From Raineya sp. (GTDB lineage Bacteria; Bacteroidota; Bacteroidia; Cytophagales; Thermonemataceae): a stretch of DNA of 35,942 nucleotides. A model generated the notes under the pieces. It made no database searches and was not told the origin of the DNA. It saw only the letters and a list, made by a program, of their open reading frames with translations. Of this stretch, positions 24,548 to 33,045 are shown piece after piece (the stretch's first letter is position 1; each line of letters starts with the position of its first letter). The stretch lies in NCBI GenBank assembly GCA_025054975.1, contig JANWZC010000003.1:1-35942 (forward strand), given 5' to 3'. Position numbers and translations under genes: made by a program.

Positions 24548-25250
24548 CTATTTAGAGTGGGATAGCCATTTTTTTGGCTATAAGGTTGGTAAAATTTACA
24601 TCAGCGATTTAGTAGTAGATTTACAAGTTCTTTTGCAAGATGCCCAAAAACACCATTACAAACTCTTATATGTGCGAATTGCTAATCAAGCACTTTTTCA
24701 GACACTCAAAGCAGAGTTAGAAAAATGGGGTAAGTGGGTTGATGAAAGAATTACATTTCTGAAAGATATTAGTCATTTGCAAAATAAACCTCAATCTGCT
24801 TTCGTAAAAGATTTCCAAGAATTGCAACCTACTGCGGAAATGTATGCTCTTGCCTTGCGAAGTGGAGAATATTCTCGTTTTAGGTTAGATAGCAGTTTTC
24901 AAAACAAAGAGTTCGAAAGACTTTACACGATTTGGTTAGAAAGGTCGGTGGCAAAGCAAATAGCCGATAAAGTTCTGGTGTATGAAAAAGATAGTAAAGT
25001 AGTAGGAATGGTTACACTGACATTTCAGGAAGGAATCAGCAAAGTAGGTTTAGTTGCCGTAGATAAAGATTTTGAAGGGCAAGGAATTGGATACGAGTTG
25101 TTTCAAGTGGCATTTGAGCAAAGCAAACAAAATAATTGTAAGCAGATGTGGCTCACCACACAAGGAGCAAACCATAAGGCTTGCGAATTTTACCAAAAAT
25201 TAGGCTTTGAAATCCAAAAAAAAGAATATACTTACCACATTTGGCTTTAA
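24540..25250 (+). CDS. GNAT-family N-acetyltransferase, WecD-like
   Basis: This 236-residue protein starts MINYLEWDSHFFGYKVGKIY, the N-terminal signature of WecD-like (dTDP-fucosamine) acetyltransferases. A GNAT domain follows with motif A VGLVAVDKDFEGQGIGYELFQVAF (acetyl-CoA binding Q-G-x-G) and a terminal beta strand KLGFEIQKKEYTYHIWL. Placement behind a glycosyltransferase suggests it acetylates an amino sugar for the cell surface (inference). The frame is open upstream to 24486, but the ATG at 24540 is where the family similarity begins. It overlaps the GT2 gene by eight bases, and its stop overlaps the stop of the convergent membrane gene by four. Confidence 0.83.
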   Translation: MINYLEWDSHFFGYKVGKIYISDLVVDLQVLLQDAQKHHYKLLYVRIANQALFQTLKAELEKWGKWVDERITFLKDISHLQNKPQSAFVKDFQELQPTAEMYALALRSGEYSRFRLDSSFQNKEFERLYTIWLERSVAKQIADKVLVYEKDSKVVGMVTLTFQEGISKVGLVAVDKDFEGQGIGYELFQVAFEQSKQNNCKQMWLTTQGANHKACEFYQKLGFEIQKKEYTYHIWL

Positions 25251-26728
25251 TCAGAGATTTGTTTGAGGGCAATTTGCCATTTTCTTTTGCTTAATTTCTC
25301 GCTCAATTTGACGGCATTTTGCCACTTTAAGCCTGTGTATTGTATGTTTTCAAGGCTCAAAAATGGATTACAAAGGCTTTTTTCTTCAAAATAGTGGTCG
25401 TATTGCCAATTTTTAAGGCTTGTAAGCGACTTATGCAACGAAATTTCTCCGTAACTATCATAAAGCAGGAATTTCTTACCTTTGTACTGCTGAAATTTGA
25501 TAGTATCGGAGGCTTCACGTAAAATCTCTAATTTGATATTTTTATCCAAAAACGGATAAATCCCTATACCAAGCGTTGTAAAAACCACTTCGGCTTGTTC
25601 TTTTTGGAGAATTTCGGCAACTTTGGGGTAGTTCGTTTCGGCATAAGGATAGATTTTTTGCCAAATACCCCAAATTTGCCAAATAAGCAAAATGGATACC
25701 GCCACAAAATATAGAAAAGGTTTATTCAATTTTTCAGTAAAAAATTTTTTCATTTGTTCAATTCCAAGCAGATATAGCAGTGGCAAAATGAAAATCAAAC
25801 CGCGAGGGGCTTTGGGAAGTAGAAACATCACCAAAAAAGTAAGTAAAACAAGCCAAGTAAGATTTTTCCAAAATAAATAGTTTTTTTCGGGAAACTTCAA
25901 AATTCTCCTAATTTGCCAAATAGCAAGCAACATCAAAATAACATTCTCATATTCGGCTAAATATTGAAAGTAAAATCTACCATTAAACGGGTGAGCGGGT
26001 GTATCTTGTGCCACTGCAAAAATGCTTAAAATAGTTGCAGGATATTGATACCAACGCAAGCCCATAAGTATGCCTACAAGCATAAAAAAGACAATCATTG
26101 CGAAAAAGCCCAAAGCCACTTGTATAATTTGAATGGTTTGGAGTTGTTTTTGAAGTTTTTTTCTGTGAAGCCAAATCCCTAAAATCAGAAAAAACAGCGG
26201 AACAATGGCTTTGTAATTAGTCATAAGTAGCAATGCTCCTACAATGCCTATGCTCAAAGGTTTGTTCCAAAAAAGTGATTTTTGCTCAAAAAAACTTTTG
26301 ATTTGAAGTCCCAAGATTGCCCCCAGTAGTAGTCCCAAAGTTTCAATACCTAATGTTCGGCTATAAGCTACTGCAAAAAAAGCCGTTCCCAGCAATAAAA
26401 ATGCTCCGATTTCATAAGTTTTTTGCCGAAAATCAGCTAATTTTACCCAAAGAAAAATACTCAAAACATTCAGCATTGAATTGATAAATACCAAAAACCA
26501 AAAATTTGGATAAACAAGGTAAAAAGGCAAAAAACATACATACAATACAGGAGAAGCATGATGAAAAAAGTTATGGAAGTCTCCTTGCGTAAGTTCTTGA
26601 ATAATTTGAAAATTTTTTACTGAGTCGTAGTCAAAGGGAGCGGAATGAAAAAGTTGGTAAATGCGAATTAGAAACAAAAAAAGTCCTATCAAAAAAATGA
26701 TAAAGCAATTTACAAAATGGGAAAACAT
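25247..26728 (-). CDS. Polytopic membrane protein, probable GT-C (GT39/ArnT-like) glycosyltransferase
   Basis: The 493 residues contain about ten to twelve hydrophobic helices, then a soluble C-terminal part of about 100 residues. After the first helix comes SAPFDYDSVKNFQII, with D33 and D35 in the first extracytoplasmic loop, where GT-C enzymes carry catalytic acidic residues. Overall layout resembles dolichyl/undecaprenyl-phosphate-mannose transferases (PMT_2 superfamily). Donor and acceptor are unknown. A partnership with the nearby GtrB-like GT2 is plausible but untested. The start ATG at 26728 precedes the first helix directly. A TAATTTTG box lies 27 bases upstream. Confidence 0.7.
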   Translation of the reverse strand: MFSHFVNCFIIFLIGLFLFLIRIYQLFHSAPFDYDSVKNFQIIQELTQGDFHNFFHHASPVLYVCFLPFYLVYPNFWFLVFINSMLNVLSIFLWVKLADFRQKTYEIGAFLLLGTAFFAVAYSRTLGIETLGLLLGAILGLQIKSFFEQKSLFWNKPLSIGIVGALLLMTNYKAIVPLFFLILGIWLHRKKLQKQLQTIQIIQVALGFFAMIVFFMLVGILMGLRWYQYPATILSIFAVAQDTPAHPFNGRFYFQYLAEYENVILMLLAIWQIRRILKFPEKNYLFWKNLTWLVLLTFLVMFLLPKAPRGLIFILPLLYLLGIEQMKKFFTEKLNKPFLYFVAVSILLIWQIWGIWQKIYPYAETNYPKVAEILQKEQAEVVFTTLGIGIYPFLDKNIKLEILREASDTIKFQQYKGKKFLLYDSYGEISLHKSLTSLKNWQYDHYFEEKSLCNPFLSLENIQYTGLKWQNAVKLSEKLSKRKWQIALKQISD

Positions 26729-26754
26729 AATACCATGCGAAATTTAGGTGTTTG

Positions 26755-26762
26755 CAAAATTA
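26755..26762 (-). promoter_or_regulatory. Putative -7 element of the GT-C-like gene
   Basis: TAATTTTG on the minus strand matches TAnnTTTG perfectly and lies 27 bases before the ATG at 26728. No TTG was found at 17-23 bases upstream, so the promoter call is weak. Confidence 0.3.
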
Positions 26763-26944
26763 GAGAAAAAATAAAGACATTTGAGGCACAAGAAATACAT
26801 TACCTAAAAGAGAGTGAGTAAATTACATAAAAGTCCAAAAAAGTAGATAAAGCAAATAAGTTAATAGGAATTCATTTCTTTGATGAGCCGTAAGGGATTT
26901 TATTTGGTGCAAATCAAAGATTTGATTATCAGTATTTACGAAAG

Positions 26945-27961
26945 TTATTGATAAGTTCTAATAGTCTGTTCCCAACGCCAAGCATCGGCAAGAGCATCGG
27001 CAAGAGTACGTTTAGCTTTCCAACCTAATACTTTTTCAGCTTTGGAGACATCTGCATAAATAGCTGTTACATCACCACTTCTGCGAGGTACAAACTGATA
27101 AGGTAACTTTTTACCACTAACCTGTTCAAAAGTCTTAATGACCTCCAAAACAGAATTTCCTTTGCCCGTACCTATATTGATAAAATCTATAAAACTTCCA
27201 TTTTGTTGTTGCAAAAATTCAAGAGCCTTTACGTGGGCTTCGGCAAGGTCACATACGTGTATGAAATCGCGTATGCACGTACCATCAGGGGTGGGATAGT
27301 CATTGCCGAAAACATTTAAGATACTTCTTTTCCCAATAGCAGTTTGCGTAATGTAAGGCACTAAATTGTTGGGAACACCACGAGGCAATTCTCCAATCAG
27401 TGCCGAAGGATGAGCCCCAATCGGATTGAAGTAGCGTAAAGAAATTATTTGTAAATCAGCATTGCTGCGTACTACATCTTGTAAAATTTCTTCTCCAATT
27501 TGTTTGGTATTTCCGTAGGGCGAAAAAGCAGGTAGGGTAGGGGTAGATTCATCAACAGGTAATTTTTCGGCTTGCCCATACACAGTGCAAGAAGATGAAA
27601 AAACTAATTTTTGCACCGCATATTTCTGCATTAGTTTGAGCAAGTTGATAAGTGAAAATAAATTGTTTTCGTAGTATTTGAGTGGCTCTGCAACAGACTC
27701 TCCAACAGCTTTATAAGCGGCAAAATGTATGATGCCTTGCAAAGCATTTTCTTGGAATATTTTTTCCATAGCTTGCAAGTCGTTGCAGTCGGTTTCATAA
27801 AATTTTACTGCTTTTCCTATAATCTGCTCAATGCGTTCTTTGATAAAAAATTCCGAATTACTTAAATTATCTACAATAATAGGCGTAAAACCTTGTTCTG
27901 CAAGGGCTACTACGGTGTGCGAGCCAATAAAACCTAATCCTCCTGTAACTAATATTTGCAT
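26945..27961 (-). CDS. galE: UDP-glucose 4-epimerase
   Basis: GalE interconverts UDP-glucose and UDP-galactose (or the N-acetyl forms) using tightly bound NAD. The 338 residues from the ATG at 27961 show the Rossmann motif TGGLGFIGSH (6-15), DNLSNS, the serine region FSSSCTVYG (121-129), and the catalytic pair Y149 and K153 in SPYGNTK. The C-terminal part carries RRSGDVTAIYADVSKAEKVLGW, typical of GalE. An upstream ATG at 27979 would add six residues before the Rossmann strand and would include the predicted promoter box, so it is rejected. It probably supplies UDP-galactose for surface glycans. Confidence 0.94.
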   Translation of the reverse strand: MQILVTGGLGFIGSHTVVALAEQGFTPIIVDNLSNSEFFIKERIEQIIGKAVKFYETDCNDLQAMEKIFQENALQGIIHFAAYKAVGESVAEPLKYYENNLFSLINLLKLMQKYAVQKLVFSSSCTVYGQAEKLPVDESTPTLPAFSPYGNTKQIGEEILQDVVRSNADLQIISLRYFNPIGAHPSALIGELPRGVPNNLVPYITQTAIGKRSILNVFGNDYPTPDGTCIRDFIHVCDLAEAHVKALEFLQQQNGSFIDFINIGTGKGNSVLEVIKTFEQVSGKKLPYQFVPRRSGDVTAIYADVSKAEKVLGWKAKRTLADALADAWRWEQTIRTYQ

Positions 27962-27976
27962 AGAAAAAATTTTGGG

Positions 27977-27984
27977 CAAAAATA
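27977..27984 (-). promoter_or_regulatory. Putative -7 element of galE
   Basis: TATTTTTG on the minus strand fits TAnnTTTG and lies 15 bases before the galE ATG at 27961. The -33 region is T-rich but lacks a clear TTG. The transcript would have a very short leader. Confidence 0.3.
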
Positions 27985-28002
27985 GAAATAACTATGAAAA
28001 AG

Positions 28003-28035
28003 AAAAAACCTCATAGCTATTCCTATGAGGTTTTT
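28003..28035 (-). terminator. Intrinsic terminator after the lipase-like gene (symmetrical)
   Basis: ACCTCATAG (28008-28016) and CTATGAGGT (28023-28031) form a perfect 9-bp stem with a six-base loop, flanked by an A run on the left and a T run on the right. It lies about 30 bases past the stop of the gene at 28066-29898, so on the minus strand it ends that transcript. The symmetry allows function in either direction. It is the clearest terminator in the window. Confidence 0.8.
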
Positions 28036-28065
28036 GGTAGAGTTTTGTAAGTATTTTGTAAAAAG

Positions 28066-29898
28066 TTATCTTTTCAATACTAATTTTTTGGCAACTTTCT
28101 TATCATTGCTGATAAGTTCGTAGATGTAAATGCCATTAGGCAAAGAGGCATCAGCTTGCCAAGTGATTTCGTGTTTGCCTGCGTCAAGGTGTGAAAGATT
28201 TTCGCTATACACTTTTTTACCTGTGAAATCATAAATATTGAGGAAATGCACACCTTTTTTCTGAATTTCAAAATGGATTTGTGCTTTATCGCTCACAACA
28301 GGGTTAGGATAGGCTATCAGACCTTCTAAATTATTTTCCACTTGCACACCTTTTTCAGAAGGCACAATCGCAATGCTGGTAACAATAGAGCGAGTTACAT
28401 CTTTACCTTTCACTTGAATAGCCACGTTATACACACCTGCGGGTAAAGTACCTCTTTGTAAGGCTACGAATTGTCCGTTTTTCTTAACAAATTTCAAAGC
28501 ACTGCTAATTTGGCTATTATCGTCAGAACCATCGGCATTGAGAGTTTTCATTAGAGTTCCTGTAACACTCTCAATTTCAGCACCGTCAAGGCTCACACGG
28601 AAATTCATATCTTCACCTTCCTCATAGAAAAATTTTTCATCATTCAGGTCGGTTTCCAGAGTAGCAGTGATGTTTCTATCTGTTTCAACCACTGCAAAAT
28701 AAGGTTTATCGGAACTCAACTCATAAGTAGCAGTAGGGCTGTATTGTTCAAAATCGTAAATTCTTACATTAGGTTCATTTGAAGCATACACATTGTCTAT
28801 ATTGGCTTCTACATTACCTTTGGCAGTGATTTTGATAGCAGGGCTTCCTTCTTGATACACACGAATTCTCACTCTGCTTGCATTGTGAATAGTTACACTT
28901 CTTGAACCTGCATCAGCACTTAAAAATTCACCAGCACTTTTTACCACTGCAAAAGGATTATGTTTTTCAGGAGCGATTTCAAAGTTTTCTACTTCTCGGG
29001 TGAGCGAACTGGGCAGTTGAGCTTTGATGTGATTCCACATAGGCGTTCCTTTGGCAATATCAAAATGATGAACATTACCACGACTATCTAAACAGCCAAA
29101 AATAACATCAGAATTAGGTCTGCGAGTGCTTCTGTAATTTACAACACCGTCATTACCGCATTCTGTATTGTTTTTAGCCCCTCCGTTATTGCTCAAATAT
29201 ACTCCTGAAACCCACAAAGAACCATAGTAATTCCAGCTACCAAAAGTTCTGAAATTAGTTTTGGGACGATTGGGGTGGTTATCAGTTTGGCTTCTGAAAG
29301 TAGCCATATTACCTGTTTGTAAGCATTTGGTAGCGTTGTTATTTTGCCCAAAAATGCCTGCTAGCCAAGAAGTCCAACCACTGGAAGCAAGGTCAGCGAG
29401 AGGCGTACCCCAGTGAGGTGAGCCGAGCGTAATTACCCTTTCTACTCTATTCCAAGCCCCGTAATGCACAAGTGCCGCATCGCTATCTACTCCACCTTTG
29501 CTATGTGCAATTACAACTACTCTACTCACACCATAATGGTTACGAATAGTATTGAGCATATTGGCAAAAAGTTGCCCATTCGTCCACATATTTTGGTCAG
29601 GATGAACAGAAACAAAAGCAGTACGATAGCCATCGGCAAAAGCCTTGCTGTACATATCATTATCTTGCCACCAAGTGCTGGCACTGCTGTTGTAGCCGTG
29701 AATAAATACTAACACAGGTTTTGTACCATGATTAGCAGGAACTGCACCATAATAAATAGTGCCAACATCATTGCTTCCTCCCGAAGAGCCACCTTGCACC
29801 ACTAACATTTCAGAAGGGGCAGGTAACTGAATTTCTTTTTGGGCAAAAGCCAAAGTTGAAACTAATAAGCAAACGAGGGTTGTGCGAAGTAGAAGCAT
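28066..29898 (-). CDS. Secreted lipase-like alpha/beta hydrolase with type IX secretion sorting domain
   Basis: The 610-residue protein has a signal peptide (about 1-20, ending AFAQ), then an alpha/beta hydrolase domain (about 55-310). FIHGYNSS (65-72) is the oxyanion-hole strand, and AHSKGG (131-136) gives nucleophile S133. NDGVVNYRST probably supplies the acid and the HH of VHHFD the histidine. GSPHWGTPLADL is common in triacylglycerol lipases and PGAP1-like esterases. A middle region (about 315-520) looks like beta-sandwich material. The final 84 residues (527-610) are a type A T9SS sorting domain: YPNPVVSD, a LNIYDFTGKKV strand, a GIYIYEL strand and a terminal KKLVLKR. It should be exported by Sec and then T9SS to the surface or medium. 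Substrate is not predictable. Confidence 0.9.
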   Translation of the reverse strand: MLLLRTTLVCLLVSTLAFAQKEIQLPAPSEMLVVQGGSSGGSNDVGTIYYGAVPANHGTKPVLVFIHGYNSSASTWWQDNDMYSKAFADGYRTAFVSVHPDQNMWTNGQLFANMLNTIRNHYGVSRVVVIAHSKGGVDSDAALVHYGAWNRVERVITLGSPHWGTPLADLASSGWTSWLAGIFGQNNNATKCLQTGNMATFRSQTDNHPNRPKTNFRTFGSWNYYGSLWVSGVYLSNNGGAKNNTECGNDGVVNYRSTRRPNSDVIFGCLDSRGNVHHFDIAKGTPMWNHIKAQLPSSLTREVENFEIAPEKHNPFAVVKSAGEFLSADAGSRSVTIHNASRVRIRVYQEGSPAIKITAKGNVEANIDNVYASNEPNVRIYDFEQYSPTATYELSSDKPYFAVVETDRNITATLETDLNDEKFFYEEGEDMNFRVSLDGAEIESVTGTLMKTLNADGSDDNSQISSALKFVKKNGQFVALQRGTLPAGVYNVAIQVKGKDVTRSIVTSIAIVPSEKGVQVENNLEGLIAYPNPVVSDKAQIHFEIQKKGVHFLNIYDFTGKKVYSENLSHLDAGKHEITWQADASLPNGIYIYELISNDKKVAKKLVLKR

Positions 29899-30238
29899 AC
29901 TTTTAGTTTAATTTTTTAGATGTAATTTTACGTTGCAAAGTAAAAGATACTTTTTCAATCTTGCAAGAAAATTTTTACTTTTTTATTATAAAATTCATAA
30001 AAATCTGAAAAAAGTGCAAATTAGAGCTAAAAATAGTATGCAAGCCAACTTGTAATTACATTATAAAAATTAAACTAAAATTAACAAACTAATAGTTCAT
30101 TTTTTTGTAATCATAAAAAATTTGCTTCAAGGTTCGTTTTTTGTGTTGTTTATGGACGTACTTAAAGCATAGTTGAAGTGTCTCAAAAATGGGAGAATGA
30201 ATACAGTTTCGGATAACATCTTGTACCTTAACTACATC
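29899..30238. other. 340-base spacer between the lipase-like and McrB-like genes
   Basis: No independent gene was recognised. The lipase-like gene's promoter should lie within the first 80 bases after 29899; only an imperfect TTACTTTG with a TTG about 20 bases upstream was seen. At 30092-30238 on the minus strand, the frame of the McrB-like gene stays open for 49 codons after its TGA (see findings). The rest is strongly AT-rich. Confidence 0.5.
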
Positions 30239-31498
30239 TCACCAACTCACACGAATTACCTCCAAATGCAGTTTTTCATTTTCAAGAACTTCAAATTTGC
30301 CTTTGGTGCTTTCAGCTTCATCAAGGGCGGTTTGCAAAATTTCCTGTACTAATTCTTTGGTTTCAAAATAAAAACGCAACGTGGGAATAACCTGATGGTT
30401 CAGAATACGTAAGAAATCCAAACTTTCCGCATTTTGCATAAAATACCCATGACCAAACATAAAATCACTACCCTTGTAATAAGAAATCTTGCGGTTAAGT
30501 GCTTTGAGAAAGTCGGAATAGGCTAAATTGATGTGGTCGTAACGAGGATACACAGGTATCATTTCAAAATGTTGCAAAAAACTGCTATCGGTCTGATAGT
30601 CAATTTCAGCAATGTTGATTGTACCAATGATGTACAAATTAGGCGGTAGAGCAAAAATTTCTCCTGAATAAGCCAAAGAAACTTGTACCTCATTTTCTTG
30701 TCCAAGTCTTTTATCTGAACCAAGCAAACTGATAGTTTCACCGAAAATTTCAGCAGGCTCGCTACGATGCATTTCATCAATAATAAGCACAAAATTTTTA
30801 GAGTTTTGAGGATTTTTTTCATATTCATTTCTTGCCCTAATAGCAATTTTTTTCAAGATGCCGTCTTTGATTTTGCCTTTGGGGTCAATATCTTCTAGGA
30901 AATGCTCATAACGATAATTAGGATGCAAAGAAATCATTTCAAATTGCTTACCTTGCATTTCTCGTAGGGCTTTTTTAGCTTCGGCAGCTTTATGTTTATC
31001 TAATCCTAAAATCCCGATTGCCATTTCAATAGCTTTGGAGGTTTTACCTGTGGCAGGAGGTCCGTAAAGGATAGTATTTTTGCTGTAATTTATGGTTTGC
31101 TCTCTTTTTTTGCGAGAAATTACTTTGGGGACAAAAATCTTGGATACATTTTCTTGCTTTTGGATATTCTTTCGTATATTGCGTTTTACCTCTCGGATTA
31201 GCTCTTCTTCATTGACCTGCAATTGCTTGCCATATTCGGTAAGAAACCAACCCTTTTTCTGATAAGGATTTTTTTTTGTTGTGTAAATGATACCTGCTTC
31301 AGCCAAATGATTTGCCGCCTGACGAATACGATTTTTGAGTTTGAGTCTTACCATTGCCCAAAACTCTGAATTTCTATCCAAAGGCAAGTCGGCTATAATT
31401 TTTTGAGCCACCTCCGATGCCCGTAAAGGTTTATGAGCAGATTTCAAAACTTCATAAATAGGAAAGAAAAAATCTTTGGTTTTATAATTGAGGTTCAT
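30239..31498 (-). CDS. McrB-like AAA+ NTPase with N-terminal winged-helix (Mrr-N-like) domain, no McrC partner
   Basis: The 419-residue protein has a winged-helix-like region (about 10-92; IYEVLKSAHKPLRASEVAQKI, GIIYTTKKNPYQKKGWFLTE) resembling the Mrr N-terminal domain, a basic linker, then a McrB-type AAA+ domain. Visible are Walker A GPPATGKTS (146-154), HPNYRYEHFLEDIDP (192-206, a McrB-family motif) and Walker B VLIIDE (237-242), followed by HRSEPAEIFGETISLL. McrB's MNTADRS signature appears as INIAEID (294-300), and the usual ALRRRF is FLQHF. The asparagine is kept while the arginines are lost. McrB proteins use GTP to drive the McrC nuclease, but no mcrC neighbours it here. It may be a defence remnant, a regulator, or use a distant partner. 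tilS lies upstream. Confidence 0.78.
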   Translation of the reverse strand: MNLNYKTKDFFFPIYEVLKSAHKPLRASEVAQKIIADLPLDRNSEFWAMVRLKLKNRIRQAANHLAEAGIIYTTKKNPYQKKGWFLTEYGKQLQVNEEELIREVKRNIRKNIQKQENVSKIFVPKVISRKKREQTINYSKNTILYGPPATGKTSKAIEMAIGILGLDKHKAAEAKKALREMQGKQFEMISLHPNYRYEHFLEDIDPKGKIKDGILKKIAIRARNEYEKNPQNSKNFVLIIDEMHRSEPAEIFGETISLLGSDKRLGQENEVQVSLAYSGEIFALPPNLYIIGTINIAEIDYQTDSSFLQHFEMIPVYPRYDHINLAYSDFLKALNRKISYYKGSDFMFGHGYFMQNAESLDFLRILNHQVIPTLRFYFETKELVQEILQTALDEAESTKGKFEVLENEKLHLEVIRVSW

Positions 31499-31604
31499 AA
31501 AAGTAGCTGTTATAGGTGTTTTTGTTTTTTGTAAAGTTGCACTTTCTTGAATAGAAATGCAAATCTTTGTGTCAAAAAACGACTACTATTTTGAATTGTG
31601 GCAA

Positions 31605-32975
31605 TTAACTTTGCTCAATTATTCCGATTTTATCATTGAAAGATAAAACACAAATTTTTTGAGTATTTTCAGTAATTTTGGCAAACTCACTGCTTCGCAA
31701 ACCTGCTACATAAATAATTTCTTTGCCACTTTCTACTACAAAAATTCTTTTTTTCAGATTTTTAGGAATTTTGCAATCTACAAGCAAGTCGCTAATTTTC
31801 TTTTTGCCCCGCATACCCAAAGGCTGAAATATATCACCTTCACGCCACACACGCACACGCAAAGGAAACTCCAACTTTTGAGCATCAAAATAGGCTTGTG
31901 AGTGGTTTTGAGGTATTGCAAAGTGCTTAACCTCTAAAATTTTACTTTGTAATGTAAAATATAACGTTTGCAAAATATCATTTTCTTGCAGTTGCCAAAT
32001 GGTTAGCTCATTTTCGTGATAATGCATAGGTACTGCCACCCAAGCCGTCCTATCTCTAACAAGCCAGTGCGAAGCCGAAAAAAACTCTGTACCTACCTGC
32101 TTGCTACAATAAATATCCTGACATTGCCGAAACGAAAAACCTAATTTTTCTAAAAAATGATGTAAAATCACTACATCAACTTTTGATGAAAATTGCAGTT
32201 TCCAAATGTCGGCATTTACCTGCAAATATTCTTGGGCAATCTGTTGCAGTTTTTCTTGCCAAACTTTCTCAACGGAATATAATCTTTGAGCAGTCTCTGC
32301 AAAATTTTGCAAAAAGTTTGGGTTAATTTCTTCTAAACGAGGTACTACCTGATGCCGAATAAAATTTCGTGTATAATCATCGGTAGCATTGGAACTATCT
32401 TCCAACCACTGCAAATGGTGACTTTGAGCATACTCTCTGATTTGCTGTTTTGTGGCAAAAAGCAAAGGACGTACTATGTAGCCATTTTTTGCCAAAATTC
32501 CTCGCAAACCTGCAATACCTGTACCTTTGGTGAAATTGAAAATAGCTGTTTCCAAGCTATCGTTAAGGTGGTGAGCCGTAGCAATATAGTTGTAACTTTC
32601 TTGTTTGCGGATTTGTTCAAAAAAATTATAACGCAACTGCCGAGCCGCCATTTGAATAGAAACACCTGCTTTTTCAGCAAATTCAGCAGTATTAAATTGC
32701 CGAAAATAAAAAGGTACTTGCCAAGTGTTTGCCAAATTTTCTACAAATTCTGCTTCTTTATCGGCTTCGGCTCGCAAGCCAAAATGACAATGAATTACAC
32801 CAATATTATACCCCAATTCACACAACAAATGCCCCAAAACCACCGAATCTACTCCCCCGCTGATTGCTACCAAAATTTGGTGGTTTTTGGTGAATAGATT
32901 ATTTTCCACTATGTATCTTTGTAAGTCTTTTGCTAAATTCATTGGCAAAGCAAAATTTTTTTTGTAAATTTGCAT
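31605..32975 (-). CDS. tilS: tRNA(Ile)-lysidine synthetase
   Basis: TilS converts C34 of the CAU anticodon of a minor tRNA-Ile to lysidine, which switches decoding from AUG to AUA; it is usually essential. The 456-residue protein has the PP-loop ISGGVDS (38-44), the N-type ATPase domain with VIHCHFGLR and ATAHHLNDSLET, a middle linker with NATDDYTRNFIRHQVVPRL, and a C-terminal domain (FPLRVRVWREGDIFQPLGMRGKKKISDLLVDCKIP) typical of full-length TilS. The ATG at 32975 gives eleven residues before a second ATG at 32942; either could be used. The longer form overlaps the promoter proposed for the divergent protease gene. Confidence 0.94.
   Translation of the reverse strand: MQIYKKNFALPMNLAKDLQRYIVENNLFTKNHQILVAISGGVDSVVLGHLLCELGYNIGVIHCHFGLRAEADKEAEFVENLANTWQVPFYFRQFNTAEFAEKAGVSIQMAARQLRYNFFEQIRKQESYNYIATAHHLNDSLETAIFNFTKGTGIAGLRGILAKNGYIVRPLLFATKQQIREYAQSHHLQWLEDSSNATDDYTRNFIRHQVVPRLEEINPNFLQNFAETAQRLYSVEKVWQEKLQQIAQEYLQVNADIWKLQFSSKVDVVILHHFLEKLGFSFRQCQDIYCSKQVGTEFFSASHWLVRDRTAWVAVPMHYHENELTIWQLQENDILQTLYFTLQSKILEVKHFAIPQNHSQAYFDAQKLEFPLRVRVWREGDIFQPLGMRGKKKISDLLVDCKIPKNLKKRIFVVESGKEIIYVAGLRSSEFAKITENTQKICVLSFNDKIGIIEQS
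32942..32972 (+). promoter_or_regulatory. Putative promoter of the tail-specific protease gene
   Basis: TTG (32942-32944) and TAAATTTG (32965-32972) are 20 bases apart, a good match to the Bacteroidota promoter. Transcription would start near 32979, giving a leader of about 67 bases. The element overlaps the first codons of tilS if that gene starts at 32975. The -7 box is identical to that of tpiA. Confidence 0.45.
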
Positions 32976-33045
32976 AGAAAAAACTTACAACAAAAATTTA
33001 ACTTGTACGTTATTCAACATCTATTCAAATCAAAATCCATTCAAA

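Noticed and set aside
26729-26944. tRNA or small RNA gene in the spacer between galE and the GT-C-like gene
   Set aside because: No cloverleaf, T-arm consensus or strong hairpin was found; only a promoter-like box is visible.
30239-31498. Complete McrBC restriction system
   Set aside because: No McrC-like nuclease is encoded on either side, and the GTPase signature is altered.
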